Positions 23,053-33,907 of a DNA stretch of 64,000 nt are shown here, piece by piece. The notes under the pieces were generated by a model that worked only from the letters and a program-made list of their open reading frames with translations, ran no database searches and had not been told where the DNA came from. Numbering within the stretch: the first letter of the stretch is position 1; every line of letters starts with the position of its first letter. Origin of the DNA: Venturia oleaginea (taxonomy: Eukaryota > Ascomycota > Dothideomycetes > Venturiales > Venturiaceae); contig JABMLP010000004.1 of assembly GCA_013176395.1 (NCBI GenBank), forward strand, positions 620,001 through 684,000. The letters run 5' to 3'. The position numbers and the translations under genes are program-made.

Positions 23053-25581
23053 ATGCCCCCCAATCCCAACGGGCAGTACAACCCTCTGAGAATCACAAAG
23101 CAAAGGATATCCTCATACACATCAACATGGAGCGATGATAGCAACGACATCACCCATCAACATGACCTCGAGAAGCGCCTGTCCATAGACTCTGATTACC
23201 TCGAGTCGCCCAATTCCTCTTCCACATACGCCTCAAGAGTAAGCTCACAATCGCATGAGCCAATGCTACGGCGAGCCCCGTCTTCCTCACCAAGTCGAAA
23301 AGCAAAACAACAGTTCTCATTGAACACGCGGCGGCGATGCACCCCAAGAACGAAGGGGCGATTGTTCTCCCTAGGATTACTATTCGCAATTGTCCTGTTT
23401 ATCTGGACATTGACGCGATTGCACAATAATAGCATAAGCGATGTGGAGTCTGGTAAATACAGAGCTCCGGCGTCTCCACCAGTCTGGGAGAACTTCCCTT
23501 TCTTGAAGAGGTATACTGGGGGCATACGGACATTGGTTTCACGGGACCGGAATAAACCAGAATATCCTTCAATAGAAGACGAAGAGCCCACTGCGGATGA
23601 GGAACAGGCGATTGAGAAGAAACAGGAAGAGAAGGCAAATCTGGAAAAGCGCATACCGCCAGGAGACACCTTCAACCCATACCCGAATTACAAATCTGAA
23701 GCTTACAAAGCCAAACACTTTCCTGTGCAAGACTGCTTCTTGGACGCAAGCAAGACAGTGCGGTTACCTCCGGTACGCGTGTTTCACGGTGTCCCATCGG
23801 GACAGCCAGATGCTATTATGGGATCTTACAATCTTTTGGGACTACGAAACGATGTCTGCTTCGATCGCTATGGTCGTATGGGTCCATACGGATATGGCTA
23901 TAGCAAAAAAATGGGTGGCAGTGGTACTGGTATGGATGGCGATAGAGAAGGCATAGAAAACATTTGGTCCGAGGTTGATTATGTCGATTACAACAAGGTC
24001 CGATGGGGGGATGCTGTGAAGCAATGCGAAGATCTCAACCGACATCGCTTCGAGAAGAAACCTAAAGAACGAAATCACTTCTATTTGCCAATGCCTGCTG
24101 GTGGCCCCGAAGACGAGACACCTGCATACCAGAACAGCGAAGAACGGGATAAGTTGGAACATCTGCATTCCGAAAAAGGTGGCACAAACGAAACTTTCGC
24201 CGTTCCAGAAGGCGCAAACAAAGAAAAAGAGTTGTTGCCACGAACTGCAGTTCTGATCCGAACCTGGAACGATTATCAATACGACGATGAGGACATCTTC
24301 TATCTGCGCTCGCTCATCGCCGAGCTTGCTCTAAACTCTGGCGGAGAGTATGGTGTACACTTCCTCATTCACGTCAGAGATCCAAACCTGCAGATTTGGG
24401 CCAATGATAAGGTCTACCAAGAAGTTCTCAAAGCAGCCTTACCCGAGGAATTCCACGGCCTAGGCACTTTGTGGAGCGAGAAACAGATGGAGCTCATCTA
24501 CGCTGGTCTAGAAGAGACACACTACCGCGATTTGCCAATCTATGGAGTTTACAGGTCTACATTCCAGCCCGTTACCTACTTTGCACTTCAGCACCCAGAG
24601 TATGCTTACTTTTGGCACCTCGAGATGGATGCTAGATACACTGGCCACTGGTACCATCTCTTCGACAAAGCCGTCAGTTGGGCTGCCAAACAACCCCGCA
24701 AGGGTCTCTGGGAGCGCAACTCGCGCTTCTACGTTCCCAGCGAGCACGGCTCATGGGAAGACTTCTCGCATATGGTTCGCGTGCAAACTGAGCATGGAAC
24801 ATCCTCACCAAATAACATGTACGCTGCTATGAAAGACAATCCCAAGGTCCCAGATTATGTCAAGCAAGAGATGGCACCGCCAAAACCCGAGACATCAATC
24901 TGGGGCCCCGAGCCGCCGCAAGATGATCCATTGGACACAAGGAACGATTCCAAACCACCGCATTCGGAGAAAGCAGACAAGAATACCTGGGGAGTCGGCG
25001 AGGAGGCAGATCTCATTCTCTTCAACCCAATCTTCGATCCTGAAGGCACAAACTGGCTCCTTGCTCAAGATGTGACTGGTTACAACAAGACTCGCGGGCT
25101 TCCACCTCGTCGCACCGCCATCAACACTTTCGGCAGATACAGCAGAAAACTCTTAACTCAAATGCACCTTGACACGACCTTCTCCCGCAAATCTATGTTC
25201 TCGGAAATGTGGCCAGCGTCCTGCGCCCTTCATCACGGTTTCAAAGCCGTCTATGTACCCCACCCTGTTTTCATCGATCGTCGCTGGCCTACCGCCTATT
25301 TGGCCTCCATCTTCAACGGCGGTCGCAATGGCGCCGCGGGTGGTGCCAGATTGTCACCTTTCTCCGAAGAGAGGCAGCATAACTTCAGGGGCACAACGTG
25401 GTACTACGATGCTGGTTTTGCGCCCAATTTGTGGAAAAGATGGTTCGGACTCAAGGTTGATAACGATGGTGGGGAATTACAGGAGACGGAAGGGGAGGGC
25501 AGGATGTGTTTACCTGGTGTGCTCATACATCCTGTCAAACAGGTTGATCTTGTTGTTGAGAAGTTGGTTGATAATTTGTAG
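23053..25581 (+). CDS. DUF3405 family type II membrane protein (glycosyltransferase-like)
   Basis: A single 842-codon exon. Residues 1-100 are a Ser/Arg-rich cytosolic tail. A hydrophobic anchor (about 103-122, LFSLGLLFAIVLFIWTL) follows, so the protein is probably type II and in the Golgi or ER. The lumenal part contains the DUF3405 hallmarks: RTWNDYQYDDEDIFYLRSLI, HFLIHVRDPNLQIWAND, GLGTLWSEKQME, YFWHLEMDARYTGHWY and, near the end, IHPVKQVDL. The acidic EMDAR motif is where a DxD-like metal/nucleotide-sugar site could lie. That enzyme activity is an inference. DUF3405 is restricted to fungi and uncharacterised. The frame is intact and the start follows an in-frame upstream stop. Confidence 0.88.
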   Translation: MPPNPNGQYNPLRITKQRISSYTSTWSDDSNDITHQHDLEKRLSIDSDYLESPNSSSTYASRVSSQSHEPMLRRAPSSSPSRKAKQQFSLNTRRRCTPRTKGRLFSLGLLFAIVLFIWTLTRLHNNSISDVESGKYRAPASPPVWENFPFLKRYTGGIRTLVSRDRNKPEYPSIEDEEPTADEEQAIEKKQEEKANLEKRIPPGDTFNPYPNYKSEAYKAKHFPVQDCFLDASKTVRLPPVRVFHGVPSGQPDAIMGSYNLLGLRNDVCFDRYGRMGPYGYGYSKKMGGSGTGMDGDREGIENIWSEVDYVDYNKVRWGDAVKQCEDLNRHRFEKKPKERNHFYLPMPAGGPEDETPAYQNSEERDKLEHLHSEKGGTNETFAVPEGANKEKELLPRTAVLIRTWNDYQYDDEDIFYLRSLIAELALNSGGEYGVHFLIHVRDPNLQIWANDKVYQEVLKAALPEEFHGLGTLWSEKQMELIYAGLEETHYRDLPIYGVYRSTFQPVTYFALQHPEYAYFWHLEMDARYTGHWYHLFDKAVSWAAKQPRKGLWERNSRFYVPSEHGSWEDFSHMVRVQTEHGTSSPNNMYAAMKDNPKVPDYVKQEMAPPKPETSIWGPEPPQDDPLDTRNDSKPPHSEKADKNTWGVGEEADLILFNPIFDPEGTNWLLAQDVTGYNKTRGLPPRRTAINTFGRYSRKLLTQMHLDTTFSRKSMFSEMWPASCALHHGFKAVYVPHPVFIDRRWPTAYLASIFNGGRNGAAGGARLSPFSEERQHNFRGTTWYYDAGFAPNLWKRWFGLKVDNDGGELQETEGEGRMCLPGVLIHPVKQVDLVVEKLVDNL

Positions 25582-25794
25582 GCGCCTATCGTCTGGGTTC
25601 GTTTGAGCGATTGAGCACTCCAAGCGTTAAAGGCACTTCAAGCGTATTAGAGCGGCGTTTTCCCTGGGTTGTATTGGCGGTTTCATAGGCCATTCGCTTT
25701 TTCAACGTAATATATGATCATGCAACTATTATATTATTTTACTCGTTATATGTCTTTCAAGTACTTTTGTTGGTGGTAATTAGCTTACCTATTA

Positions 25795-27647
25795 ACGTAT
25801 TCCACCACTGAGCCGGCCAAACCACCGAGCCGGCCACTTTTCCTTGGCACAGCCCTTATCCTCTTTAACACGTACTGTCTCAACAACGCAACGCGATAGC
25901 CGTTCAAGAAGAAGGTAGAATTGATCTCGCTCTTCAGGCTTATACCTCTGGCCAATTTCAAAGCCTACGGCGCGCTGCTACAGCCTTTAACGTTAAATAC
26001 CAAAGGCTCTCTCTTTGATCGGCTCCGCGGAATCACCTCTCCATCTCAAACTCGCCTAAACTCTCATAAGCTCACTACGATAGAAGAGCAAACGATTATC
26101 CGATATATACTCGATCTCAATTCGCGAGGATTCGCACCCCGGCTTTGTGAGGTGGCAGATATGGCGGATAAACTACTGGGTATACGCGGTGGAGAGCCAG
26201 TAGGCAAAAACTGGGCTGAGAGATTCGTAACGCGCTCAGATGAGCTCAAAATAGCCTTCAATTGAGCAAAGGTTAGGCAGAGGATAATACAGGAGGATCC
26301 AGAAGTAATTGGCGCGTGGTTCAAGCTAGTTGCAGATACTAAAGCCAAGTACGGCGTCCACGACGAGAATACGCACAACTTTGACGAGATTGGCTTCCAG
26401 ATGGGTGTTATTGGGTCAATGAAGGTCGTTACATCCTCTGAAAGACGTACAAGGCCTGAACTCATCCAGCCGGGCGATCGCGAATGCGTTACGGTTATTC
26501 AGAGCATCTGCGCAGCTGGGTATGCGACCCCGCCATTTATTATCTATAAAGGACGCGTTCACATCTCTGCGTGGTATGAGGAGGCAGATATACCACGGAA
26601 TTGGAAGCTCTCAGTTTTTGAGAACGGCTGGACAAACAACGCGCTTGGTCTTGGGTGGTTGAAGCATTTTGACGCGTATACAAAGGCGCGGCAGGTGGGG
26701 GGGTATAGGCTACTCATTTTGGATGGCCATGAGAGCCATCTCAACCAGGATTTCAAGGACTACTGTCTCGAAAACAAGATCCTAACTCTCTGTATGCCAT
26801 CGCACTCGTCGCATATACTCCAGCCTCTTGACGTGGTCTGCTTCTCGCCATTGAAGCGTAAGTACTCCCAACGCGTCCGGGACTTGGCACGCCGACGCGT
26901 CTACCATATCAACAAGGAAGGCTTTCTCCCTGCCTTTAAAGACGCGTTTTTTGACGTGTTCACGGAAGAGAATTGTCGAGAGGCCTTTGAGGCAGTAGGG
27001 CTAGTCCCTATCAACGCGCAGGTAGTTTTGGATCGCCTTGAAGTACAGCTACGTACCCCACCAGCACCCCCACCACAGGAGACGCCGTGGCAGTCGAAGA
27101 CTCCAAGCAATACTCAAGAATTTGGATTTCAGTCCAAGCTCGTAAGCGAGTCTTCTACTCGGTCACCAGTTATTGCGCAGGCAGGCTTTTCCCAGCTTGT
27201 TAAAGGTGCTGAATTGATGCTACACTAGAACGCTCTACTTATTGCACGAAACCACGAGCTTGAAGAGCGATTGGCAGTAATGGCGAAGCGAAAATGGCGT
27301 AAAAGGAAGCGGATCCAGCAAGGTGGTACTGTAGAGTATGGAATTGCAGCAGCGCGGGTAGCTGCTGAGGCGTCTGTTGCACCTCAGGGATCAAAGAATA
27401 CTCGTAGTAGTGGTGATCAAGAAACAGCCCGACCAACTCAAAGGCGCTGTGAGAACTGCAGCGCGACTGGGCACAATGCGCGAACGTGTAAAAAGGAGAT
27501 CGAGATATGTTCTGAATCAGATAGCAGCACGACGAACTTGGAATCTATTGTTGATAGCGATAAAATTGAAGAGTCGTAAGATGAGTTGGTCGTGCCAAGG
27601 AAAAGTGGCCGGCTCGGTGGTTTGGCCGGCTCGGTGGTGGAATACGT
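25795..27647 (+). mobile_element. Pogo/Fot-type DNA transposon with TA target duplication
   Basis: The ends ACGTATTCCACCAC.. (25795 on) and ..GTGGTGGAATACGT (to 27647) form inverted repeats of about 56 bp with one mismatch. They are flanked by TA on both sides (25793-25794, 27648-27649). Each TIR contains two direct copies of a CCACCGAGCCGGCCA-like unit, probably transposase-binding sites. Total length is 1853 bp, typical of Tc1/pogo superfamily elements with one transposase gene. Confidence 0.9.
25908..27579 (+). pseudogene. Pogo-type transposase (HTH-CENPB, DDE_1, zinc knuckle), inactivated
   Basis: An N-terminal HTH segment (EGRIDLALQAYTSGQFQSLR) lies in one frame up to about 26015. The rest is in the next frame, so one frameshift is needed. 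The CENP-B-type HTH, then DDE_1 residues are visible: D in NFDEIGFQMG, D in LLILDGHESHL and D in SHILQPLDVV. Two further in-frame stops, TGA at 26263 and TAG at 27226, fit TGG-to-TGA and CAG-to-TAG changes. After the second stop the same frame ends with a CCHC knuckle, RRCENCSATGHNARTCK, as in several fungal pogo transposases. This copy cannot make an intact enzyme. Confidence 0.85.
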
Positions 27648-27649
27648 TA

Positions 27650-28273
27650 ATCTATATGCAAGTCCATTCACCTGATGAATCGGACTGCTTCACCACTTTA
27701 AATCGGGCGTGTTAGTTTCTGATCAAAGAAGGACTGCTTATCAACAATCCCAGCGTTAAGCGTCTTGCGGGGCTGTGGCGATCGGGCCACTCGCATGCAT
27801 GAACTTTGGTTGGAAACAGATTATTGGTTCTCGTCTGACCGGTATCTGATTCTAGTCTAGTATGCTTAACGTGTTAATGTCTCTTCTTGCCGCCAGAATA
27901 ATCCTTCCAACGTGTCAGAGACAAGTTGGCCCATGGAGGAGAATGCAATTTTTGGTTGTAAGGAACTACATTATAATCGTGTCAATCTTGAGCACGTGAC
28001 TAGGTAGATTAGGAGGCACCAACGAAATGGCTGAGAAAAGCTAAAGCTAGTAGGTACGCATCGGTATCGGCCCGAGCCGACCACGCTGTTTGCAGAGACT
28101 AATCTTCTTCCACTATAGTCACGTGATAATAGGTCATCGCACCTAGCGCAGCGCTGCTTCCCTTGCACTTTCCTTCCACAAACCTCTAAGCCAATTCTCT
28201 ACCCTTGATGATCCTGATAACTATTAGTGCTGCTCGAGCTATAGCCACTTCGTGAAAAGACAGTCACTGAGGC
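27650..28273. other. Intergenic, no supported gene
   Basis: Spacer between the pogo element and the J-domain pseudogene. No ORF with protein character. Confidence 0.5.
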
Positions 28274-28566
28274 ATGGCACCAGTTCCAGTAACAGAAGAT
28301 TATTACACGGTGCTTGAAGTGGAGCAAACTGCTTCGCTCGAGCTGATCAGAGATCTCATAAAAATCTGGCGCTGAAAATCCATCCCGATAAAGTACCAAG
28401 AACGACGCCACTCAAGCTTTCATACTGGTATATCAATTTTTCTGGGCTCGATTAACCCTACTAGCGATCGCTATACTGAAATCAAACTTTGAAGCTTGGA
28501 CAAGCCTACGAGATATCGAAGGACGCAAGCAAACGCCGAGAATACGACCTCATCTATCGTCTTTGA
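28274..28566 (+). pseudogene. DnaJ (J-domain) pseudogene
   Basis: It starts VTEDYYTVLEVEQTASLELI (helix I of a J domain) and shifts frame to SHKNLALKIHPDKVP with the diagnostic HPD. It shifts again (NDATQAF) and, after a possible intron, reads LGQAYEISKDASKRREYDLIY, the helix III/IV end of the domain. At least two frameshifts are needed, so the gene is dead. J domains stimulate Hsp70 ATPase. This short type is common as dispersed copies in fungal genomes. Confidence 0.65.
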
Positions 28567-29360
28567 CGATAAGGAGTAAACGTGTGGGTCATTTTGAGAT
28601 TAGGATTGTATCACGTTGATAGTGGCCATCCTTACAAGCACTATTTCTATTGCGAGATACATGGTTTGGGAAAAACGACGACTCAATTTCAGAACAGCAA
28701 AAAATCGAATTTTCCATTCATTTTCTGAATTCTCGTGCCATTCGGTACACCTAATCTAAATTAAGGCTGGCGAGGCGATCTCGCATGCTTGCGCGCGCGC
28801 TACACGATTGATTATCAGGCCGTCCGAATAAAATCGCCGTGTTCGAGGTGACCCACATTGTTTTGGCGCGCCTGCCTCGTTTAGGAAGCTCTGAAAAAAT
28901 TGAGAAACAATTTCCCGGACGATGAAAGATACAGTTTTTTGCACTTTCGGTGTCGGGTTTTCCAAAACACGCCTTCTTTGCGCACCGACTAACGCAAGGG
29001 CTTGGAAGCATGCATTTTAGTATCCGAAACGACCCTAGAATATCAGCGCTTATTTTTACGCGCCACATGATATCGTAGCTGTCACACACTCGCATCTATA
29101 AAACATTTGTAACTTTCAGGCTTGATTTCAGGACGAGATGCAATCCACTCTGTCTACTGTCCTAGCTACACGTGATTCATGTCTTAAGTATGAGGCACTT
29201 ACGAGAACTAGATATGATTTACCCCTCATCCACGTGATCCTGACAATCCGCGAAGCTGACATGAAAGCCGTTATCCTCCATTGATTATCTCACGCTTACT
29301 CACATCTCTATTGCGGGACGGTAGCTGGAAAGACGCAGCATACTCGTAGCCAAAGATTGT
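28567..29360. other. Intergenic up to the gypsy 3' LTR
   Basis: No gene supported. The 114-codon minus frame at 28751-29095 is Cys/Arg-rich without a domain. A short (GC)n tract lies at about 28791-28800. Confidence 0.45.
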
Positions 29361-29497
29361 TTAGATTCAGTTAAGGAGTGAAGGTATCTACAAACAGAGA
29401 ACCTCAATGAGGTTCTGTCTCTGTACTAGGCTCAATCAGGCTTAAGGCTCTTAGCCTATACCAACCATGGGCCATGCCCATGACATTACCCCCTTCC

Positions 29498-29943
29498 TTA
29501 CCGGGTGTACAGGACTAAAGAGGGTGTGGTAGGTGGGATAATTAAACAGACAAACGCCATACATCGCTTCTGCCAGCTTGTAGCAGATTCGAAGGCGCTG
29601 GCCTCCGCTACTCGGTTCCTTCGGGCCCCTGTTTGAGCTCCTATATCTTCGCCGAGACCGTCGCCCTTGTCATACTCCGCCTCGAAGCGGTCTAAGTCCT
29701 CGACTTCTGTAAATAATGAACGTGGCTGCCAATCGGGATCTGCATAGCCTTTCCATTTGATTAATAACTGACGAACCCAGCCTCGCCCAACCCGTTTCTT
29801 CTCTGCGCGAAGTATACGTTCTACTTCAAACTCAGCTTCTGTTTCTTCGATTTGAGGCACTAATGGTGGCGGCTGGGTATCATCGGTTTCTCGTGAGGGC
29901 AGTGTATCGGTTGCGGCTCGGCGGAGTAGGTCAACGTGGAAAC
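29498..29943 (-). pseudogene. Gypsy integrase C-terminus with chromodomain
   Basis: The frame entering from the insertion site gives HVDLLRRA, the usual end of the integrase GPY/F module. It then reads FEVERILRAEKKRVGRGWVR, LLIKWKGYADPDWQPR and EVEDLDRFEAEY, a chromodomain with the aromatic W/Y positions. Such domains direct chromoviral integration to heterochromatin marks. The segment is separated from the rest of its pol gene by the copia insertion between 29944 and 34087. Confidence 0.85.
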
Positions 29944-30111
29944 TGTTGAAGTATGAAAGTTGAGTAACAAGTGTATTGAGGGTGAGATCCGGAGGATCTC
30001 AGCTATATAGTAATACACTAAGCCCAATTGGGCAGTAAACAAACTCCAGTGATAGAGAGTAGCCACGCTGGCGCAGGTGGAGGCAATAGCATGAGGATAC
30101 TCCTTCCAACA
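29944..30111 (-). repeat. Copia 3' LTR
   Basis: 168 bp, TG..CA ended, 167/168 identical to the partner LTR. It contains a short inverted repeat, GATCCGGAGGATC. Confidence 0.95.
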
Positions 30112-30160
30112 GTCCCCCGAATCCGAACGATGTTCCTCCCATCAGTGCCAGTCCCCCCAT

Positions 30161-33100
30161 TCATGGCGCAGTAGTTGCACAAATACGGCCTCGGAGGTTA
30201 TCCAGGAGGGGTCGTGGTAGTGATTTAGTACCAATGTCGGCGAGGTTGTCAGCGGAGCAGACATGCTCGATGGCGTAGTCACCCAGGACGAATCGCTCCC
30301 GGACGAAGTGGTAGTGAACGTTGATATGTTTAGAACGATTGCTGATCCTGTGGTCCTTGATGAGCGACAGGGCGGGCTCGTTGTCAAAATCCACCCCAGG
30401 ACGTTGTGAGAAGCCTTGTGCCACCAGGCGGGCTTTGCGCTTGACGACCTTTCCATGCTCGTCGCGCTTGATGTCAAAGACCCAGCGTGTGCCAACGAGC
30501 TTGAGGTTTGGCGGAGGATTGTGTTCCATCACCCATGTGCCATTGTCACGATGTGCTTGGATTTCTTTGTTGATCGGTGTAACCCACAAAGGGGAGTTAG
30601 TGGCGTTGACAGCTTCATTGAACGTGCGAGGTATCTCGTGGTCGATGTCTGCCTTGGTGACGCAAGCCACAGCGTGCGCCATGTTCTCATCATCTGGCGC
30701 AAGCATGTCTTCCAAAGCCAATGACGCTTCAGCGTTGTCTGCGGCTTTGCGTGAAGGTTTAGCAACTCGTTTGGAGCGTCGGAGCTCGACTGGATCAGAC
30801 AGGTCCTGTGACGGTCGCGTCTCCCTTCGAGTTCCTCTTGCTCCAGCGCCGGGTGCAGAGGTGGGTGGAGCGGAGCGCGTGTGTTGTCCATTTTCTGCGC
30901 TGGGCTGCACAGGCGTTGGCGCAGGCTGATCGTACGAGTGGTCCAAAGGTACCCCAGCTTCAAGCCGGGATGGGGTGTACGCTGTCGTCGTGGACCACGT
31001 TGGTGATGTAGGAGGTGTGGCAAAAGTGTCCCCCGACGGCCGACGATCTTTGTTTTGAGGCCGTCTTGGAGATGTAGAGACTGGTTCAGCAGCTGGTATC
31101 TCATTCTCCGCCACCGGTTGGAAATACGGCGCAGTCTGAGACCTTGAGAAAGGCTCAAAGCGCAGGTTGCGAGTTTCCATGATGACATGACGCGATGGGA
31201 TGTAGACCCTCGCAGTTTTGGTGTTGCGCCCATACCCAACGAAGATGCCTTCCTCCGCTCTATGCAAGAGCTTGGAGCCAGGCTTGCGAGCTTCTACAGG
31301 TATGTGAGCGAAGATTTTGGAGCCGAATGGGTGCAGATGCTTGATGGATGGTTTCGCGCCAATGAGTAATTCATGCGGCGTACGACCCAGTTTGTCAGCA
31401 GCGTGAGGGGATATGTTCTTGAGGAAATTGGCTGTCTGCACAGCCTCACCCCAAAGGAGCAGCTGACTGTCAGTAGGGATCATTGATCGAGCGATCTGAA
31501 TGATGGACTGATTCCACCGTTCTGCGACGCCATTGAGCTCATGATGGTAAGGTGGGACCATGTCATGTTGTATGCCCATGCGCCGAAGGTCCTGGGCAGC
31601 GGCGCGGTATTCGCCGCCGTTGTCAGACTTGAAGCGTTTTACCGTAGAGCTGTGTATGTGGATGTTCGCAGTACTCATCTGAGCGTTGTATTGAGTATTT
31701 GCGAAGGCGATGAATTCGCGGATCGCCTGGGGGCCATCAGACTTCAGCTTAAGAAGCTTGATCCAGGAGTAGCGAGTTGCTTGGCAGATGAAGGATATGA
31801 AGTAACGTGCGCCTCCAAGGCTTGGGCGAGGAAACTTCCCTGACAAGTCTGAGTGTATGACTTCGAGCGGCTTGATGGTGCGCGCCAGTACTGGTGGGGA
31901 TGGCGCAGGCCGCTGTCGCTTGGACTTGCTGAGGGAGCACATGTCGCAGTGGAAGTCATGAGGTTTCGCCGGTACCAGGTGCCCATCATTGTATATCCTT
32001 GCAGGGTTTGGGACGTGAAGATGACCGACTGAGTGATGAAACTCCGTATACGATGAGAAGCATGCAGTCTTCTGCGCCAGTGTTGGCCAAGATGGTGCAC
32101 TGACGGTTGCAGCAGGTGCGGTCTCGGTTTTGTGTAGTGACGATTTGCGCGTCAGGTCTCGGTTAGTTGGCGCGTGGGATTCGGTCGAGGCAACGTGCGC
32201 TGTGGGTTTCGTTTTAGTTTGGATTTGTACAACGCCGTCCGCGTGCCGTGCCCACAGTACCGTGGCGCCGTTGCGCGTGAGGAAGATGTCGTTTGCTTTG
32301 CCGTGCAATTCGAGGTTGTGATGGTGACGGACATAACTCCAGGAGAAGAGCCGTGTACCATAGAGCTCGCTACTGTAGAGGACGTTGGTCAGTTCGACGA
32401 TCTTGGTGGATCTGTCAGGCATTCTGCAGCGTAATCGAACGAGTCCAACACCATTGATGGGTAACTTGATACCGCCGGCCACCGTGATCGTTCCTTGCTT
32501 GGGTGACAAGGACACGAAATCATCGGCGCAGCCAGTCATGTGCCGCGAGGCACCAGTGTCAAGAAGCCATACCGTGGGAGGATCGATTGCTGAGGGCCGA
32601 CGTATTGCGGCGTGAGCACTTATAGTTTCGCGTGATTGCTTGCCGTTTACGTTGATCATCGTGGTCCGCGTCGACTGCGGTGGTGATCCAGTCAGGTCAA
32701 TGGTTGCGCCGGCAGTGGCGTTGGTGGCGCGGTAATGTGCTATGAAGCTCACCACCTCAGTTGCGCTGTCCTCGTCGTCCTCATCGTCTGATGATTCAGC
32801 GGCGTTCGCGTTGTTCGCCTTTTGATGTTTTGCGCCATTCTTCGTCTCCTTTGGCGCGCCGTTGCCTTTGCGCTGCTGTTGCTCCTTGTGTTTCTTGAGC
32901 TCGTTACAGTTCGTGTAGGCGTGCCCAATGAACGTCATGTTGTGCTTGCGGCACCAGGAGCATTCGGTAGTATTAGTAGCCGGACGCGTTCCGCGTGCGC
33001 CACCTTGGTTCTGTTTGGCGCCGCGCGCGGCGGATTGTTTCGCAGCGTACGCGGTAGAGGAGTCAGCGTCGAGGGAGTGCTTGTCGGAGATGTCGAGGAT

Positions 33101-33721
33101 CTTGGGTTCGATGTCGACAAACTTGGTAACGTCACGAGAGCTGAGGTTGTCGATGACGTGGTCCATAGTATCTGGTAGGGTAGCCAGGAAGAATGAGCCC
33201 TTGACCTCATCCGATTCAAACATTGCCTTCATGGCTTTTGCGACGCTCTGTGAAGAGCCAGCGCATCGCTTTGCCATGCGAGTCCATCGCTGATGGAACT
33301 CGTCCAGGTGTAGTCTGAGGTCGTCTCCATCCGCGTAGCGAAGGTTTGTGAGCGACCGGAAGAGGGTGATGGACGCGTTGCCGGTATCGCGGTCGAATCG
33401 GCTGCCGAGGTGTTTCCAGGCCTCGGGTGACGTGTCGCACGACGCGATGGACATCGTGAGGTCGTTGTGTACCGACGAGAGCAGCATGACCATGGCCTTG
33501 TTGTCGTCGGCGTCCCACTTGTCGATGAGCTCCTCGCGAGCTTCTGCGCCAGTCCCAGCGACGGCGGCGGGCTTTGTCTTCTTGCCAGACACGATCGGCC
33601 AGAGGCCAGCGTACCTGAGTGCGACAGTCCACGCGGAGCGCCATTCTGTGTAGTTATCGCCGCGGGCAGAAAGCTTGGGCAGCGAGTTGGGGTCAAGCTT
33701 GAAGCTGAAGGAAGATGACAT
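30161..33721 (-). CDS. Copia Gag-protease-integrase polyprotein lacking the RT core
   Basis: One uninterrupted 1186-codon frame. In order: UBN2-like Gag (about 1-230), CCHC-like knuckle CSWCRKHNMTFIGHAYTNC (about 254-272), aspartic protease motif LLDTGASRHMTG (about 387), HHCC zinc finger (about 562-595), integrase core with D (HSDLSG), D (FKSDNGGEYR) and E (ELNGVAERWN) in DD35E spacing. The RT starts with WVFDIKRDEHGKVVKRKARL but after GVDFDN jumps to EPALSLIKDHRISNRSKHI, the end of RNase H. The YVDD-containing RT palm and most of RNase H are gone without breaking the frame. It would need RT supplied in trans. Confidence 0.92.
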   Translation of the reverse strand: MSSSFSFKLDPNSLPKLSARGDNYTEWRSAWTVALRYAGLWPIVSGKKTKPAAVAGTGAEAREELIDKWDADDNKAMVMLLSSVHNDLTMSIASCDTSPEAWKHLGSRFDRDTGNASITLFRSLTNLRYADGDDLRLHLDEFHQRWTRMAKRCAGSSQSVAKAMKAMFESDEVKGSFFLATLPDTMDHVIDNLSSRDVTKFVDIEPKILDISDKHSLDADSSTAYAAKQSAARGAKQNQGGARGTRPATNTTECSWCRKHNMTFIGHAYTNCNELKKHKEQQQRKGNGAPKETKNGAKHQKANNANAAESSDDEDDEDSATEVVSFIAHYRATNATAGATIDLTGSPPQSTRTTMINVNGKQSRETISAHAAIRRPSAIDPPTVWLLDTGASRHMTGCADDFVSLSPKQGTITVAGGIKLPINGVGLVRLRCRMPDRSTKIVELTNVLYSSELYGTRLFSWSYVRHHHNLELHGKANDIFLTRNGATVLWARHADGVVQIQTKTKPTAHVASTESHAPTNRDLTRKSSLHKTETAPAATVSAPSWPTLAQKTACFSSYTEFHHSVGHLHVPNPARIYNDGHLVPAKPHDFHCDMCSLSKSKRQRPAPSPPVLARTIKPLEVIHSDLSGKFPRPSLGGARYFISFICQATRYSWIKLLKLKSDGPQAIREFIAFANTQYNAQMSTANIHIHSSTVKRFKSDNGGEYRAAAQDLRRMGIQHDMVPPYHHELNGVAERWNQSIIQIARSMIPTDSQLLLWGEAVQTANFLKNISPHAADKLGRTPHELLIGAKPSIKHLHPFGSKIFAHIPVEARKPGSKLLHRAEEGIFVGYGRNTKTARVYIPSRHVIMETRNLRFEPFSRSQTAPYFQPVAENEIPAAEPVSTSPRRPQNKDRRPSGDTFATPPTSPTWSTTTAYTPSRLEAGVPLDHSYDQPAPTPVQPSAENGQHTRSAPPTSAPGAGARGTRRETRPSQDLSDPVELRRSKRVAKPSRKAADNAEASLALEDMLAPDDENMAHAVACVTKADIDHEIPRTFNEAVNATNSPLWVTPINKEIQAHRDNGTWVMEHNPPPNLKLVGTRWVFDIKRDEHGKVVKRKARLVAQGFSQRPGVDFDNEPALSLIKDHRISNRSKHINVHYHFVRERFVLGDYAIEHVCSADNLADIGTKSLPRPLLDNLRGRICATTAP

Positions 33722-33907
33722 GATGACAGAGGTGGTCTGAAGTCTGCTTCAGAGGTAAAGGTGGGTGCCGTGCTGTGCTGGTACGGTGTGCTGTACGCCG
33801 GGTAGCGGAGCGTCGGCAGCAACAACAGCAGCGATGATGAACAACAAATTTGAAGCAGTGATGCTCAGTAAGGTGCTGTATATCGGAGGAGCGCGCGGCG
33901 TGATGCC

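Noticed and set aside
28274..28566. Functional J-domain co-chaperone
   Set aside because: At least two frameshifts around the HPD motif with no splice sites to repair them.
30321..30929. 202-codon plus-strand ORF over the copia element
   Set aside because: Antisense shadow of the GC-rich copia polyprotein frame.
32822..33293. Hydrophobic plus-strand ORFs in the copia gag region
   Set aside because: Antisense of the intact gag frame; no independent support.
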